Numbered from the stretch's first letter, positions 1-14,317 are shown. The stretch is DNA of 64,000 bases from Diphasiastrum complanatum (GCA_029204225.1 CM055096.1:46943079-47007078), one strand, 5' to 3'. Notes: generated by a model from the letters alone, not told the origin. Made by a program: numbers and translations.

Positions 1-290
1 ATCCTTTGCTTCTTCAAAGGTTGATGGCTCCTGACACTTCAAAATGTCACTCATGAGGGCGTAGTTTACATGGTAGCAATGAGGAGTTCTCTTCTCTTTT
101 GTTGATCTCATCTCTTCACCTTGTAAGCTTGATCTTGGTTGATTCATCTTTGTGTCCTTCATGATAGTCACATACCACTTAGGTACCTTTGGTTCAGGTC
201 ACACACTTCTTGGAGAAAAAGTATCCCAAGGATTATCTTGATATAACCTTTTGCTCCCAACAAGTTTTACTGTCTTGGCTCTCGTCAGAA
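1..290 (-). pseudogene. Copia pol fragment, integrase/RT junction
   Basis: The minus strand reads PKWYVTIMKD, then HVNYALMSDIL and EPSTFEEAKD. The last two are the family signature just ahead of the Copia reverse transcriptase (RVT_2), where the polymerase domain begins. The frame has one TGA (about 199-201) and runs off the window edge, so the catalytic part is not visible. It is antisense to Copia-A1 and is a separate, older insertion. No LTR can be tied to it. The family call is firm; the extent is approximate. Confidence 0.65.
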
Positions 291-296
291 AATGTC

Positions 297-750
297 TCCC
301 CTCACTACCTTTCTTGGGTAGAAATGCACTTCTGTATTATTATACACTATTTTTAACTAACACTTTTGACTTGCCATAACTTTTTAATCGTATCTCAAAA
401 GTATGTCATGTAACATATCATTGGAAAGCACTTGTCGAGTGCTTTTCGAGCACCAAACTCCACTGAAACTGGACTTACCACTGAAAAAGTATGTCATTTT
501 TAATGTGGACTCAAAAAAGTATGATTAATAAAATCCCCATACTTTTGACTTGCCATAACTTTTTAACCGTAGCTCAAAAGTATGTCATGTAACATATCAT
601 TGGAAACTGCTTGCAAGCGCTTTTTAACGCACCAAACTTCGCTGAAATTGGACTTACCACTAAAAAGATATGTCATTTTTAATGTGGACTCAAAACAACT
701 ATGAGTAAAAAAATCTCCAAAAAGTAAAATGCACTACCAAAAGGTACAAT
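297..750 (+). repeat. Dispersed repeat A, two tandem ~180-bp units
   Basis: Two units run head to tail (about 359-530 and 540-712). Each opens with CTTTTGACTTGCCATAAC and carries AAAGTATGTCATGTAACATA. A second copy lies inverted at 26365-26815, including the flanks with GGGTAGAAATGCACTT. No reading frame. The outer limits are approximate because the ends are not clean terminal repeats. It looks like a non-coding, possibly MITE-like repeat, but I cannot name the class. Confidence 0.65.
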
Positions 751-789
751 GAAAAATGGGTTTTTTTTTTGTACCAATAAACCATGCTT

Positions 790-1011
790 TTAGCCATGTG
801 TAGGTTTCCCATTTAGTGGGAAATGATGTTTTATGTTGATCCTTAGTTGCACTCTTGATCCTTAGTTGATCCTTATGTTGATCCTTAGTTGCACTCTTGA
901 CTTGATTGTATCCACTAAAGCCCTCCAAAAAATTGTATGCTTCAGCTCCAACATGACACTTTTAGTGGAAGGTAAAGAAAAGTGATCAATCCTGGTTACT
1001 ACATTCAAAGC
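790..1011 (-). pseudogene. Gypsy reverse transcriptase fragment (distal half)
   Basis: The minus strand reads ALNVVTRIDHFSLP and then EGFSGYNQV. These match the Gypsy RT block that normally reads LN.VT..DHFPLPF followed by FL.GFSGYNQI. The frame then degrades into short repeats of CTTAGTTGATC type (about 835-902). The piece continues the fragment at 6629-6990: the expected order resumes across the Copia-A1 insertion. Frameshifts are present and it is not functional. Confidence 0.6.
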
Positions 1012-2182
1012 CTTTAGAATATTCTCCTTCTTACCAATCGTCTAATCGGTTTTAACCTTCATCCATTGTTTATCCAGTTCTGCGGATTTTTTCGTGTGTT
1101 TACACGGTCTGCAGAATTACAAGTGTTTTTACACAGTCTGTAGAATTACACAGAGTTTACGACAGTGTCGCATTTTTCGCCTAACAAAAATCTCATGAAA
1201 AAATGCAATGTCACCTTTTTCACATTTTTCGCCTATCAGGAATCTCGTGCAAATATGCAGTGTCGCATTTTTTGCTTTTTCCAAAGAGCCTCAAATGTTA
1301 AGGAAATGACTCTGGCAAAGTGTGGGGCAATCCTAAATGAGATTTAAGGGCACCTTCATCTTTTTTCGCTTTTTTGTGAAAAACCAACAGTGTCGTCTGT
1401 GGTTGTTTTAGTTCATTTCTACAGAGCTACAGTTTTGGTTCATTTATGCATACAGAACGTTTACAGCCAATTTCACCGCTTATCAACAATCAATGACAAA
1501 GACCGAATGGATGCCAGCGGATCACCAACCAACTGACAATTGACAACCTAATTTCTTAGTATAAATAGTTGTTCATATCCATATAGATTAATTCATTGAA
1601 AATCAGAACTATCAGAAGCGTTTGAATAGTTAACTCTCTCTCTCTCTCTCTCTCTAGCCTGCGAGCTTGAATACTCCTAAGCATTCTAGCTCACTTCTTA
1701 AAGTTGTTTTAGATATTGCTATTGTGCTACTGCTCGTTAGCATTGCGCATTAATTCAGACTTTCATTTTTTAGCCGCTCAGAGATAGCATAGAGTACATG
1801 TCTTCAATCCGCAACTTATTGTCCTCATTTACTTCTGTTCCATTTTGAATCAATACTATTCTTTATTGTGTTCAGTTTCGTCTCAGACTATATGCGTTTC
1901 TGTATTTCTTCGTGACTAATTATTTGTTTGATAATCTTCGATGCTTAATTGTTTGGCTACGTAATCATTGTAGTACTGACGATTTCAAAGTTAGTTACTA
2001 TAAGTTCAAACGTGATTTCTATCACTATTGTCTTGTTTGAAATTGATAGGCGTAGTCACGCATTGGAAAGATGGAGATAGTTTATTCCGCCATGCATGAA
2101 AGGTTTTCTTTCTAGACACACGAATTATTTTAATTCGTTACTTTTCGAGCTAGACCTATCTTCTGCATACCACTTTCCGACA
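1012..2182 (+). repeat. 5' LTR of Copia-A1
   Basis: About 1.17 kb, aligned by eye with the LTR at 53585-54750 and with the 3' LTR ending at 6628. It ends TTTCCGACA just before the primer-binding site. The start has lost its TG. A TATA box (TATAAATAG, about 1560) is followed some 70 bases later by a short CT tract (1634-1655), placing the tract in the transcribed leader. Confidence 0.8.
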
Positions 2183-2198
2183 TGGTATCAGAGCTGTT
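2183..2198 (+). other. Primer-binding site of Copia-A1
   Basis: TGGTATCAGAGCTG directly follows the LTR end. It is the classical plant site complementary to the 3' end of initiator tRNA-Met, where reverse transcription would be primed. Confidence 0.85.
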
Positions 2199-2387
2199 TC
2201 ACAACTTCTTTATCTGATTCCAATATGAATCAAAGCGAAAGCTCTAATACTTCATATCTTTTGCGATATCAAATTGATATCATACTCTTCAGTTCTTTTC
2301 AACCTTTCAATATCAGAGAATTAATTTCTTTTTGTTGGCATTACCACATCTTAGCATCATCGATACAATCGACAGACTAAGTTCCAA

Positions 2388-5300
2388 ATGGATTCTCAAA
2401 GTAAAGTCGGTCTTATCACAGACAAGTTGAATGGATCCAATTATTATTTGTGGAAATTTAAGATGAAGACCTTGCTAATTGCCAGCGAATTATAGGATGT
2501 TGTTACAGGTACAGAAGTAAAACCTAAAGACGATGACTCAAAGTGGAAATCGAAGAACGGTAAAGCTCTCACACTTAATATCCTCAATATATCAGATACA
2601 CAAATTGGACACATAGCTGAAGCTAAAACGTCAAGAGACATTTGGGACATTTTGAACTCACTATATGACGCGAGGGACGTAACTACTAAGTTACATCTAT
2701 GAAGGAAATTCTTCACATTCAATATTTCTACTGGTGATTCTCTTCATAGTCACATTAACTAGTTTAAGAATCTTTTGCAACAGATGGCCGTTGTCGGATC
2801 AGTCATAGATGATCAAGATGCAATTATGACATTGCTTTCAAGCTTGCTCTCTACATATGAGAACTGGGTGATGATCATATCGACACACTCAGATTTAACT
2901 CTTACTAGAGTTATCCCTATGTTGCTGCAAGAAGACAATAGAAGAAGTCAAGACACTTTGTCTACTTCCTGCTCTCAGGCTCTATTTGTCAACAAAGGCT
3001 CGAAGCGACAGAAGCAGAAAAGCTCCAAGAAGGCTGCAACGAATCAAAAACAAACTCAAGGTCAAGAACAATCATCGGATCCACAGTCGAAGAAGAAGAT
3101 GTTTTGCAGGTATTGAAAGCACAATAACCATGAGATCAAGGATTGCCAAATTTTCCAAGCGAAGAACGCAGCCAAGCAACCTGATCAACAAGCAAACATA
3201 GTCTCATCATCTCCCCATGTCGAAGTGGACGAAGGCGTATTCATGGTCAAAGATAAAGCGCATTTTTGAATGATTCATGGTTTCTGGATTCTGGAGTAAC
3301 TCAACATATGACCAATCAACATGAGATCTTCAACTCCTACACTCCTTATAGCACGAAGAAATTTGTTCATCTTGGTGACAATATTACTCACACTATTAAA
3401 GGTGAATGTACTGTAAGATTTCAATTCCAGCATGATCAATGCAAACTACTACCAAAGGTCTTATATGTTCCTAAGCTCTCTACAAATCTATTATCAGTGA
3501 GTAGAATTACAGATTTAGATCATAAGATAGAATTCGAATCTGATCAACGCAGAATTATTGATAGGAGTGATAAGATCCTTGCACTCAGTAAGAGACAGGG
3601 TTACTCATATAGATTGGCACACTGTTATTCTGAGTCTAGTCAAGCCTTGAAAATCTCTGTTCTAGCCAATAAAGGTTTACTATGACATCATCGCTTAGGA
3701 CACGTGAATCATGCACCTATTTTGAACATGACCAAACAATCCATGGTCCTTGATCTCGACTATCCTTCTGGTAAGGTCCAACTCTCTGTTTGTCATAGCT
3801 GTATTTTCGAAAAGCTGACTAGGTTTTCTTTTAGATCAAACCGTCTGCATGCAGCAAAATGTTAGATGTTGTTCATACAGATTTATGTGGACTTATGCAA
3901 ACTCCTTCATTGCTAGATGCAAAGTACTTCATTACCTTTATTGACGAATTCTCTAGAAGAACAGTTGTTTATTTGATTAAACAGAAATTAGGGAAAAGAG
4001 CATGCTGAGAATCAAACTGACAAACGAATCAAAGCACTAACGTCAGATAATGGGGGAGAATACATCTCCAACGAATTTAAGGACTACTGCCTTAACAACG
4101 ACATTGAGCAACAATACATCACTTTCTATTCGCCTCAATCAAATGGTCTTGCTGAGAGAAAGAACAGAACCTTACTTGAATTTGCAAAGTGCATGTTATC
4201 ACATGCGACACTTCTAAAGTCCTTCTGGGTTGAAGCTGTTTCAACAGCAATCTATATTCAGAACAGATGTTCTACTAAAGGCCTCTCATTCAAAACACCA
4301 TTCGAAGTTTGGACAGGTACCAAACCTTCTTTATCAAACTTACGAGTTTTTGGATGTACTACTTTTGTGCAGATACCTCATAATCTCAAGAAGAAGCTCG
4401 ACTTCCAGAGTATTAGATGTGTTTTCATCAACTACACTACTTCAGATCAAGCCTACAAGTTGTTCGATCCCATCGAGTCGAATATATTCACTAGCTAAAA
4501 TGTCATCTTCATCGAAGATCAGTTTCAAGACCTCAAAGAAAAGGGCAGTTCCCATGTAGCTGACCTGTCAGATTCTCCTGACGCCTTGAACTTTCTAGTT
4601 CCGCAGGCGACTATTCCCATCGAAGGTCCAAGCTCTTCTACTTCCGACGAACAATGAATGAACGGTGAATCAGAAGATGATGATGTTGCAGTTCAGCAAC
4701 TATAGTATGATAGAAACGATCAACTTCCTGTATTACCCAGAAGATCTTCAAGGACTAGTAGGCCACCTATCAGGTATATCGGCGAGTTTGCAGCTTACCT
4801 TGTTCATGAGCCGACGACTGTCGAAGAGGCACTCAGTCGGCCAGATTTTGATCTCTGAAAAAAGAGTATTCATCTCTTATCAAGAACCAGACGTGGACAA
4901 TTGTTGAATCACCTGCTAGCAGAAATGTAGTTGATTGCAAATGGATTTTCAAAGTCAAGTACAATGCAGATGGAAGCATCAACAGAAGAAAGGCATGCCT
5001 AGTACCCAGAGGTTTTTCTCAAGTATACAACGCCGATTACACTAAGACCTTCAATCCAATAGTCAAGCATTCTTCTATTCGACTTTTGCTATCATTTGCC
5101 GCTGTAGCAGATTTGGAAATACATCAAATGGATGTACAGATAGCATATGTCAAGGGAGTTATCGAAGAAGACATTTACATGGTGTAACCCGAAGGTTATA
5201 TTATCGAGGGTAAGCACAATCATGTTTGTAAACTCCATAAGGCACTTGGCTTGAAGCAATCTGCTCGAGCATGGTTTCAAAGGATCAATACTTTTCTCAT

Positions 5301-5708
5301 TAATCATGGCTATACACCTAGCTCTTCATATTCAAATGTTCACTTCAAAGCAGTGCACCAGTCTTTTATCATTGTCATATTATACGTGGATGATACGTTT
5401 CTTTTCAACAATAGTACAGATCTGATAAAAGAGGAGAAGACAATGCTATCTTCCGAATTTGACATGACCGATCTGGGCGAAGCCCATTTTTGCCTTGGTA
5501 TACAAATCCACAGAGACAGAAAATAGAAATTGATCTATATTACACAACAGAGGTACATCTACAACATTTTAGTCAGGTATAATCTGATCAATTGCAAGTT
5601 AGCTCTCTCACCAATAGAACCAAGACTCAAATTGTTAAAGGACCAGTGTTCCCAAACAATTCATGAGGATATGATAGCAGATGTTTTTACTAAAGCATTA
5701 AGTTTGGA
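2388..5708 (+). pseudogene. Copia-A1 gag-pol polyprotein remnant
   Basis: It starts at ATG 2388 (MDSQSKVG). Gag shows GSNYYLWKFKM and a CCHC zinc knuckle near 3105-3160 whose second Cys codon has become TGA. Protease: WFLDSG at about 3280. Then GAG-pre-integrase, and an integrase with SDNGGEY (about 4045) and NGLAERKN (about 4144), so the catalytic Glu is kept. RT: LYVDD at about 5383. At least a dozen stops and several frameshifts. Near 5665 the RNase H region is mostly missing, and at about 5708 the frame is joined straight into the interior of the 3' LTR. The family assignment is secure; no functional protein is expected. Confidence 0.85.
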
Positions 5709-6628
<920 letters not shown>

Positions 6629-6990
6629 ACAAATTCTCATCTTGCCATTCTTCTTTGGTACAGTCCCGATTGGTGACACCCATTCCATATCTTCTATTTC
6701 ATAAATGAAAGAGCACCCAATAATCTTTGTAACTCCTTGATCAATTTCTTGTAATTTGGATTACAACAATAGAATTGGCACTTTAGGAATTGCATCTGGG
6801 ACCAATGGAATTGTAGGCTGTACAACCAAAGTGGAAATACCCTAGAGTTTATAGGACCAAGCAAAACAATATTTGTACTATCAACTTTCTCAATTTTGAT
6901 AATTGGGATGGAAATAGTTTGCGCCCACTTGAATCATCTTTTCTTCTTCACTTGGTTCAGCAAGATTCATTGGTTGGGGCCATCATAAAC
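6629..6990 (-). pseudogene. Gypsy reverse transcriptase fragment (proximal half)
   Basis: The minus strand reads KIIGCSFIYEIED, then WVSPIGTVPKKNGKMRIC, the start of a plant Gypsy RT (finger region just before the first catalytic Asp). Upstream on the same strand is EPSEEEKMIQVG, which fits the linker before RT. The next expected block, LN.VT..DHF, appears at 1011, on the far side of Copia-A1. The sequence therefore marks the right flank of that insertion. A small deletion at the junction removed about twelve bases. Confidence 0.65.
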
Positions 6991-6993
6991 TTC

Positions 6994-7570
<577 letters not shown>

Positions 7571-9155
7571 CTAGGTCAAGATTTAATATGCTTCTTGAAG
7601 ATGTTCATCTTTGTGCTAACTCAGCTAGCTATGAGGATAATGATGGTTCTTCAAAGGTTCTTCATGGCAAGTGCAAGCATGAAAAAAGGTAAGGAAACGA
7701 TTTTTACTAATGATTTCTTTTATCATATGGGAAAAATGTTGCTAAGTGCATGCATGAAGGAGATGGTTCTTCTCATTTTTTTGTGATGAGTCCAAGAAAG
7801 TCATTTTTGTAGCAAGTGGAGTCACATGTCTTCATAAAGAGAATAGATCAAATGGTTCTATCATGAGACTTGGTGAGGGAGATAGTCACAAGTCAAGAAG
7901 AAGAGAAGTATGTGAAGTATGTGAAGTATGATGTACTTTGAATGATGTCATTGTGAATGATAGTGATGGAGAATCATCATCATATGAGTCATTACCTAAA
8001 TCATTGAATAGCAGTTCTTGTTTGAAAAAAAAAAAAAGAGTACTTCAATCATCCTTATGTTGAAGTTACTAATCATTTTTTTCATGGCTTCTAATGTTTT
8101 TGAGGTTTCTACTTCTTATGATGCAATCATTAAGAGGGAGTCTTATGAAGTAAATAGCAATGGAAGATTGGTTCTTGGGAAGATGCATATCTTTGATATC
8201 TTTGATGTTCAAGAGAAAGGTAAGCAAGTGGAAGCGATTCACTTTGCTTTACTCACATGTTTTGGAGAATCTTCTTGTGTAGATGATGCTATGCAAGTGG
8301 ATATTGGTTCTCATGTTGGAAAATCAAATAACGGATCTCGAAAAGAGGTCTTAGTCAATGGCTTTGATGGTCAAGTGGAAGATCAAGAGGTTGAACTCAA
8401 AGGGCTTCAACAACACAAAAGGGAAAGTGGCAATTTGGAGCTAGAGTCAAGAGCATCAAAGGAGGGCCATTGGCAAAGATGTTTTGGATCTATTTTTTCA
8501 AGTGTTTAAAGACTCAAGTAAGGTTAAAGGAGCAACAAGCAAGTATTGTTCAAGTTTACTTTACTTCTTCTATCTCATGTTTGAGCTATTTCACATGGAT
8601 GTGTGCAAATTGTCAAGATATGGTAAAACTAGCTACATTGGTTTGCATCATTTTGATGTTGGAGTTGTACTAGCATTCTTGGCTGGTTTTGCTGATGGAA
8701 ATGAAGCCATTGGAGGTTCATTATTTCACTCATTCATGGCCCATCAAGTGTTGATGATATCTTGTGGCAAGATGGCAATGGAGGCTCATTCATGGAGTTT
8801 TATGGTGGAGGCATATCAAGAAAGGACAAAGTTGGAGGAGACAAGAAAGCAAGTAGTCATCACTCACATTTATTGTTTGGTTGCTGTAATTTTCCAGAGA
8901 GTTCAAAATTTGAAACATGGAGGAGTAATAATTTCATTTATATTCTATTTGGTTCTTCATGTTCTAGTCACATGTTGACATGTAAAATTGATGTAAGAAA
9001 TAGAAAAGCATCCAAAGTGGACACTATTCTCTATATCAGTTATGGAAGCTACTTTAGAATATTAGAAAGGAGATTTATACTTAGGATGGAGATCATTCTA
9101 AAGTTGGATTAAAGTAGTACGGTCAAAACTATGCCAAAACTAGTTGAAGAGGGAG
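7571..9155 (+). mobile_element. Interior of non-autonomous LTR-B element
   Basis: This lies between LTR-B1 and LTR-B2 and ends in a polypurine tract (GAAGAGGGAG) directly before LTR-B2. I find no gag, protease, integrase or RT. Open stretches exist on the plus strand (for example ATG 8057 to 8509, with FGESSCVDDAMQVDIG and a hydrophobic start; and 8484-8978), but they have no family I recognise. The layout fits a large non-autonomous derivative (LARD-like) or an element that lost its coding part. Confidence 0.5.
8057..8509 (+). CDS. Unrecognised ORF inside LTR-B element
   Basis: About 150 residues. The first 20 are hydrophobic (MLKLLIIFFMAS), as in a signal peptide or anchor; the rest is acidic and polar (FDGQVEDQEVELKG). 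I recognise no domain. It overlaps another open frame (8484-8978), and both could be chance in this low-complexity, purine-skewed stretch. I would call it hypothetical at best. Confidence 0.2.
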   Translation: MLKLLIIFFMASNVFEVSTSYDAIIKRESYEVNSNGRLVLGKMHIFDIFDVQEKGKQVEAIHFALLTCFGESSCVDDAMQVDIGSHVGKSNNGSRKEVLVNGFDGQVEDQEVELKGLQQHKRESGNLELESRASKEGHWQRCFGSIFSSV

Positions 9156-9909
<754 letters not shown>

Positions 9910-10680
9910 TGGTATTAGAGCTTGTGTTGCAGGTTATGGAAGGTACATCCACATTTAGCAAAGATTTGGAAGAGCTTCTATCTCTAGAGCATGCTATAAT
10001 AGTTTCTACTCAAAAATCGTGAATTTTGCATGTGTAGAATTGATCTTTTGTAGGTCAAAACTCAATTTAGGTTTATGAACTTGAAGTAGGCCGATTTCAC
10101 ATGTGTGTAATTGGAATTGGGTGATTTTAATTGCATTAGGAATGCTTCATTAGAGGCTACAAGATTCTATATCAAGATTTTTGCAATTGCATGTAGAATC
10201 TGGAAATTCAATTTTTTTGTAATTTTGTTAAAGCCCCAATTTTGATTGGATCTCTATTTTTTGAAGTTGCTGGACTTTAATAGAGTGTCTTTCAATCATT
10301 ATATTGTGTGTGGATCATAGGTTGATCAAGAATTTTTCATTGTATGTGTCGGTTTGCTAGTAATAGTGCTAGAAGAGAATTGAGAGTTTCCATATCTTTG
10401 TGATTTCTTTTTTAATACATTTGTTGTCATTCAAAAGAGTGCTTTGAACATTGAAATAGGTTGAAAGAAGAAGATCGGGTCACTTCAACATGGCTACAAG
10501 TGGAGACTTTATGTTGGAGAGCAATGATAGGCTTACCTCAATCAACTAATCTACTTGGAAGGTGAGGAGGGAGTCCTTAAGATCAAGTGAGGTATGACAA
10601 GAGAGCTAAAAGATCTCTACACATGATAAATATGAATATTACCAATGAATTTTCTAACCAACCTTCTTCTAACCATGATA
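9910..10680 (+). pseudogene. Primer site, leader and gag start of a second B copy
   Basis: TGGTATTAGAGC at 9910 is a one-base variant of the tRNA-Met site. A leader follows that matches 24379-24650. ATG 10490 then opens a gag start (MATSGDF, RLTSIN, stop, STWKVRRESL), the N-terminal Copia gag block that usually has NY.TW. A TAA replaces the Tyr codon, and the frame is lost by about 10600. No further gag or pol follows, so this copy is truncated. Confidence 0.6.
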
Positions 10681-10699
10681 TTTGTTGTACAGATCTTAA

Positions 10700-11580
10700 T
10701 TGGTTGCTCATGATCATCTGATAGATGAAAACTCCATTGGGAAGTCATTAGGCTCTATTGTAATTTTGAAGTCAACAAAATCAATGTTGAGCACAAGTAG
10801 AATGAGTACAATAAAAGCTACTATTATAGAGAACATTATGAATGAGGTTGGAAATACACTAGATAATAATTTATTTCAAGGTGCATGTAATTTTTCTAGT
10901 ATTAGAAGAGAAGCATATGCTACCATATTGAAAATGATAAAGGAAGTATTTGTAAAAGTAAGTATCAAGAAGTTTTTGATTCCACATTGAGAGTTAGTTT
11001 TACAATTATAGATGGAGCACATTTAAAAAATAGAGAGAGTTAGTCTTACAATTATGAGTGGAGCACTTTCAAATGCAAAATATAATAAAAATTTCAACTT
11101 TAATGTTCAATCAGAGAATGAATTTGGTGGTTGGCAGCTTTTCAAGTAGGTTGATCTTGTGTAAATTTCATATGAAAAATATTATTTGTGCTAATATTAT
11201 GACGAAATATTCTCCTGCTCTTTTTATAGGTGTTAAAAGAAGACCATGACATATTGTCATGGTGGATATTTAGTAATGCATCTTATCCTGCAACCATAAA
11301 AAGTCACATGGAGGGAGATCGACTAAGTGTTCCTAGATTTGGCAATTTCAACATAGTGTCAGTTGGCTGGAGATTTAAAACCTTGAAATGTATGTTTAAT
11401 GGTTTCCATCGTGCGCCTATACTACATGAAGACAACAAAGGGCATGACGAGAAGTACAAATATACTAAGAGATAGAGAATATGCAAAGTGGAAACTAGTG
11501 TTGCCGATTTTAGTTCATAATATTCATACTTGTACACTCCATGCACATGTGTGTATATTAGAAAAATATAATATCTCCAT
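10700..11580 (+). other. AT-rich stretch with unrecognised short ORFs
   Basis: Short open stretches (10715-10990, 11058-11249) have no recognisable domain. Near 10992-11030 the frame reads FTIIDGAHLKN, which resembles the catalytic DG.H.K block of Mutator-like transposases. The flanks do not extend that match, so I only note it. No splice sites or promoter stand out. Confidence 0.25.
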
Positions 11581-11589
11581 ATCTAAGGA

Positions 11590-11830
11590 AGCGGATGGTG
11601 GATGCGGACGCGCGTCCGCATCTGGGTCTGGACACGGACGTACCAAGGGTGCATTTGAGGGTGGACGCATCAACCTTTTTTTTTAAAAAAAATTAGTGTT
11701 AATTAGGGTTTAAAAAAATAAAAATAAAAATTTTAAAAAATGGACGCGTCTAGGGGTCGGACGCATCCAGGTCCGGACGCGGGACACGGACGCAGATTGC
11801 CCGCATCTGGCCCGGACCCTCATGTCTGCT
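11590..11830. repeat. GC-rich island with perfect palindrome
   Basis: Two GC-rich ends (11591-11660 and 11735-11820) flank an AT-rich middle. A perfect 22-bp palindrome lies at 11601-11622 (core GGACGCGCGTCC). Variants of GCATCYGGGTCYGGAC occur three or more times, in direct orientation. The islands stand out in an AT-rich setting. A TIR-type non-autonomous transposon is possible, but no target duplication is convincing. Confidence 0.45.
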
Positions 11831-12450
11831 CATATATTGTTTGCATGGAATACCAAACCAAAGTCATCTTCAAAGCAATCCATTTTTAGATTAGAAGTTT
11901 TGTCTAAAGAAGACTTACATAAAGGCCATGCTAAAATAAAAAAAGATGACAAGCTTTCAGGTAAATTAGAAAATATTCCATCTAAACCAAGCATTGGAGG
12001 ATCAAAGGCTAGTAGATTTTTATCAAAATATTTTAGAAAAGAATCCAAAATTCAGTACTTGGTTTGAATGAGATAAAAGTTGCTACTCAAGATCTTGAAA
12101 AACAAGGTTCTACCCGATTACGGAAAGCAGAAGTTTGGAAATAGCTTGACAACATGGTTAAATATATAAGAAAGAAAAATGTCAAATATTGATGTGCAAA
12201 TGATATAGAAAACAACCACTAAATTTGTGGATGCAGTTCAAAGTGCATGGAAAGTAGATCACATAACACATTACATGGTAAGATTATTCTAAAAAAATGT
12301 GTTACTCATTTATATATTTGTGTTACTAATCTACATTTTGGTGATACTAATTTATGTTCTTACATTGTATTGAATGCATCACATATTAATACATTATAAA
12401 TCATTCTTTGCAAGAAATTATGGATGTCTTGGCATTTGGTCATCACAAGG
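11822..12450 (+). other. AT-rich DNA with one unrecognised short ORF
   Basis: ATG 11822 to 12067 encodes 81 lysine/serine-rich residues with no family I know. The rest to 12450 is AT-rich, without a coding signal. Confidence 0.25.
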
Positions 12451-12457
12451 AATGGAG

Positions 12458-12625
12458 AAATCTCATTGGCAAGCAATAGTAACATTTCACATTAAATATT
12501 GCTTATTTTAACTTGAGATGTATGTTTAATGTCTTCCATCGTGTGAAATTAAAAAACCTTGAAATGTATGTTTAATGCTTTCCATCGTGTGAAATGTTAC
12601 TATTGATTGCCAATGAGATTGCTTT
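12458..12625. repeat. Inverted repeat with internal direct repeat
   Basis: Arms of about 32 bases (12460-12491 and 12589-12620; TCTCATTGGCAAGCAATAGT against its complement with one or two mismatches). Between them, ATGTATGTTTAATG..TTCCATCGTG occurs twice. The same phrase appears once more at about 11388-11412. Stem-loop DNA, unknown origin. Confidence 0.55.
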
Positions 12626-12649
12626 CAAGCCATAGCACAACACGGTGGG

Positions 12650-13360
12650 ACGATCACAAAGAATATGTAAATTTTACAACTTTTTCAGTGGTTTTACAAA
12701 AGAGTGCAAATACGACATAATTTAGAATTGGAAAATTATTAAAAAAAAATCAAAAAGCATGTAAATTAATAGACACACAAAATCTTTCTATATTTCAAAA
12801 TATAATATAATGCAATTACATTGATCTCTGTGTCTAGACTCTACTCCATTTTGGATGCTTTTCCAACGAAAGTTGCAATTTAAACTCATGGAGTAACTTT
12901 CATCTTTCATATGGGTCTAGCATATGGTAGTTCTCAAACTTACTAAAATTGACATATGCAACATATAATGCAAAATGGGAAGACCTAAGCATGGAATTCA
13001 CATGTTCATATCCTAAAATTTTTATAGCAATATCTTTTTTTACAAATATAAATTTATGCACCCTTGTAAAATTTATGGCCTCCAAGAAAATGAGAAAGTG
13101 CCTTAACATTAGTCATCACAAAATGCACACAAAAGTATGCATTTCAAGCTATTCAAAAAATCATATCTCATAAACTATGATGAATCACATCAAATCCTTT
13201 CACAGGTGTGTTCTTCATATATACATTTATCGATTAAAGAATTTAAGACCTTCAATTTGAACAACTTATATGTAAAATATGATGTGTCAAACATGTGGAG
13301 ATATTGCTAAAACTTTAATATTTTCATATGTGGGACTACATTATTGTGAATTTTACATTC
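12650..13360. other. AT-rich non-coding stretch
   Basis: Many stops in all frames, no repeat ends, no promoter-like arrangement. I see nothing to annotate. Confidence 0.5.
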
Positions 13361-13364
13361 AATT

Positions 13365-13860
13365 TTTGTCTGTCTGCTCTTAAAAATCCTATATGATTAT
13401 AGAAATGTGCCTATTAAAAAAAAATTGAATTTTGACGTCTATAGAGATAGATACGTGCATCCAAAGTTACCCATTTAAGTGTTGATAAAAATCACCAAAA
13501 GTGGAAGTATCATATTTGAGTGTATAACACCATGATTTTAACAATATTTTTTTGGGTTGTCTAGTTTAAAAAGTATTATGTGACCATAGAAACATGTCTC
13601 TCAATTTGTTTTCAATTTGGAGTTATTTAGAGATAGATATGTGCATCTAAAGTTATCTATGTCAAGTGTTGAAAAGTGCTGGAAATTATTGAAAGGTGCT
13701 AAAACGTTGTAGCTCTTTTGGAGGTGCTTTTTACAACCCTTTCTTTGGCTATCTACTTTAAAAATTCTTTATGACAATAGAAATATGTCTATAAACAAAA
13801 ATAACATGTGAAGTGCTTAAAAGTGCTAAAAATTGAAGTTTTTTTCGGTGCTTAAATTGC
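13365..13860. repeat. Degenerate ~183-bp tandem repeat, about 3 units
   Basis: Three imperfect copies, anchored on TTTAAAAA..TAT..A..ATAGAAA at about 13378, 13562 and 13747. The phrase GATAGATAYGTGCATCYAAAGTTA occurs in the first two (about 13446 and 13622). The period is roughly 180-185. The copies are diverged and non-coding. Confidence 0.45.
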
Positions 13861-14317
13861 CATAAATAAGAGAAAAAAAATTCAAGTCTTCTGATAACAC
13901 AATGAAGAATCATGTGTTCTTCATGCAATTGAAAAATTGAAATTTCAATCATTTGATGGCATGATATTTCTCGTTGAGTGACCAAGGGTTTTATGCTCAC
14001 TTTTGTGCACACGCGCACAAAAGTGTGTTGAAAACAACTCTAGTGTTGATTGCCAGTATCATTATTTCTCCATGTGGATGAAACTTTGAATGGGCTTATC
14101 TCATGATTCTTGAATGACTTCAAATAATTGTCGAGTGCATGATTTCTCATTAATTCACCAACAGAGGTTCTATGTCCTCCTCAGTGAATGGAAAAGTCAT
14201 CAAGATAGACTATTTCCTTTCATGAAGTGAAAATATATTAGTTACCGAAGAACATATGGTCTGGCTTTATATTAGTTACAAAAAAATCTACTACATCACA
14301 TAGGACAATATACTTAC

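Noticed and set aside
10985-11035. Mutator-like transposase from the motif IIDGAHLKN
   Set aside because: Only this short block fits. No zinc finger, no second catalytic block and no terminal repeats nearby.
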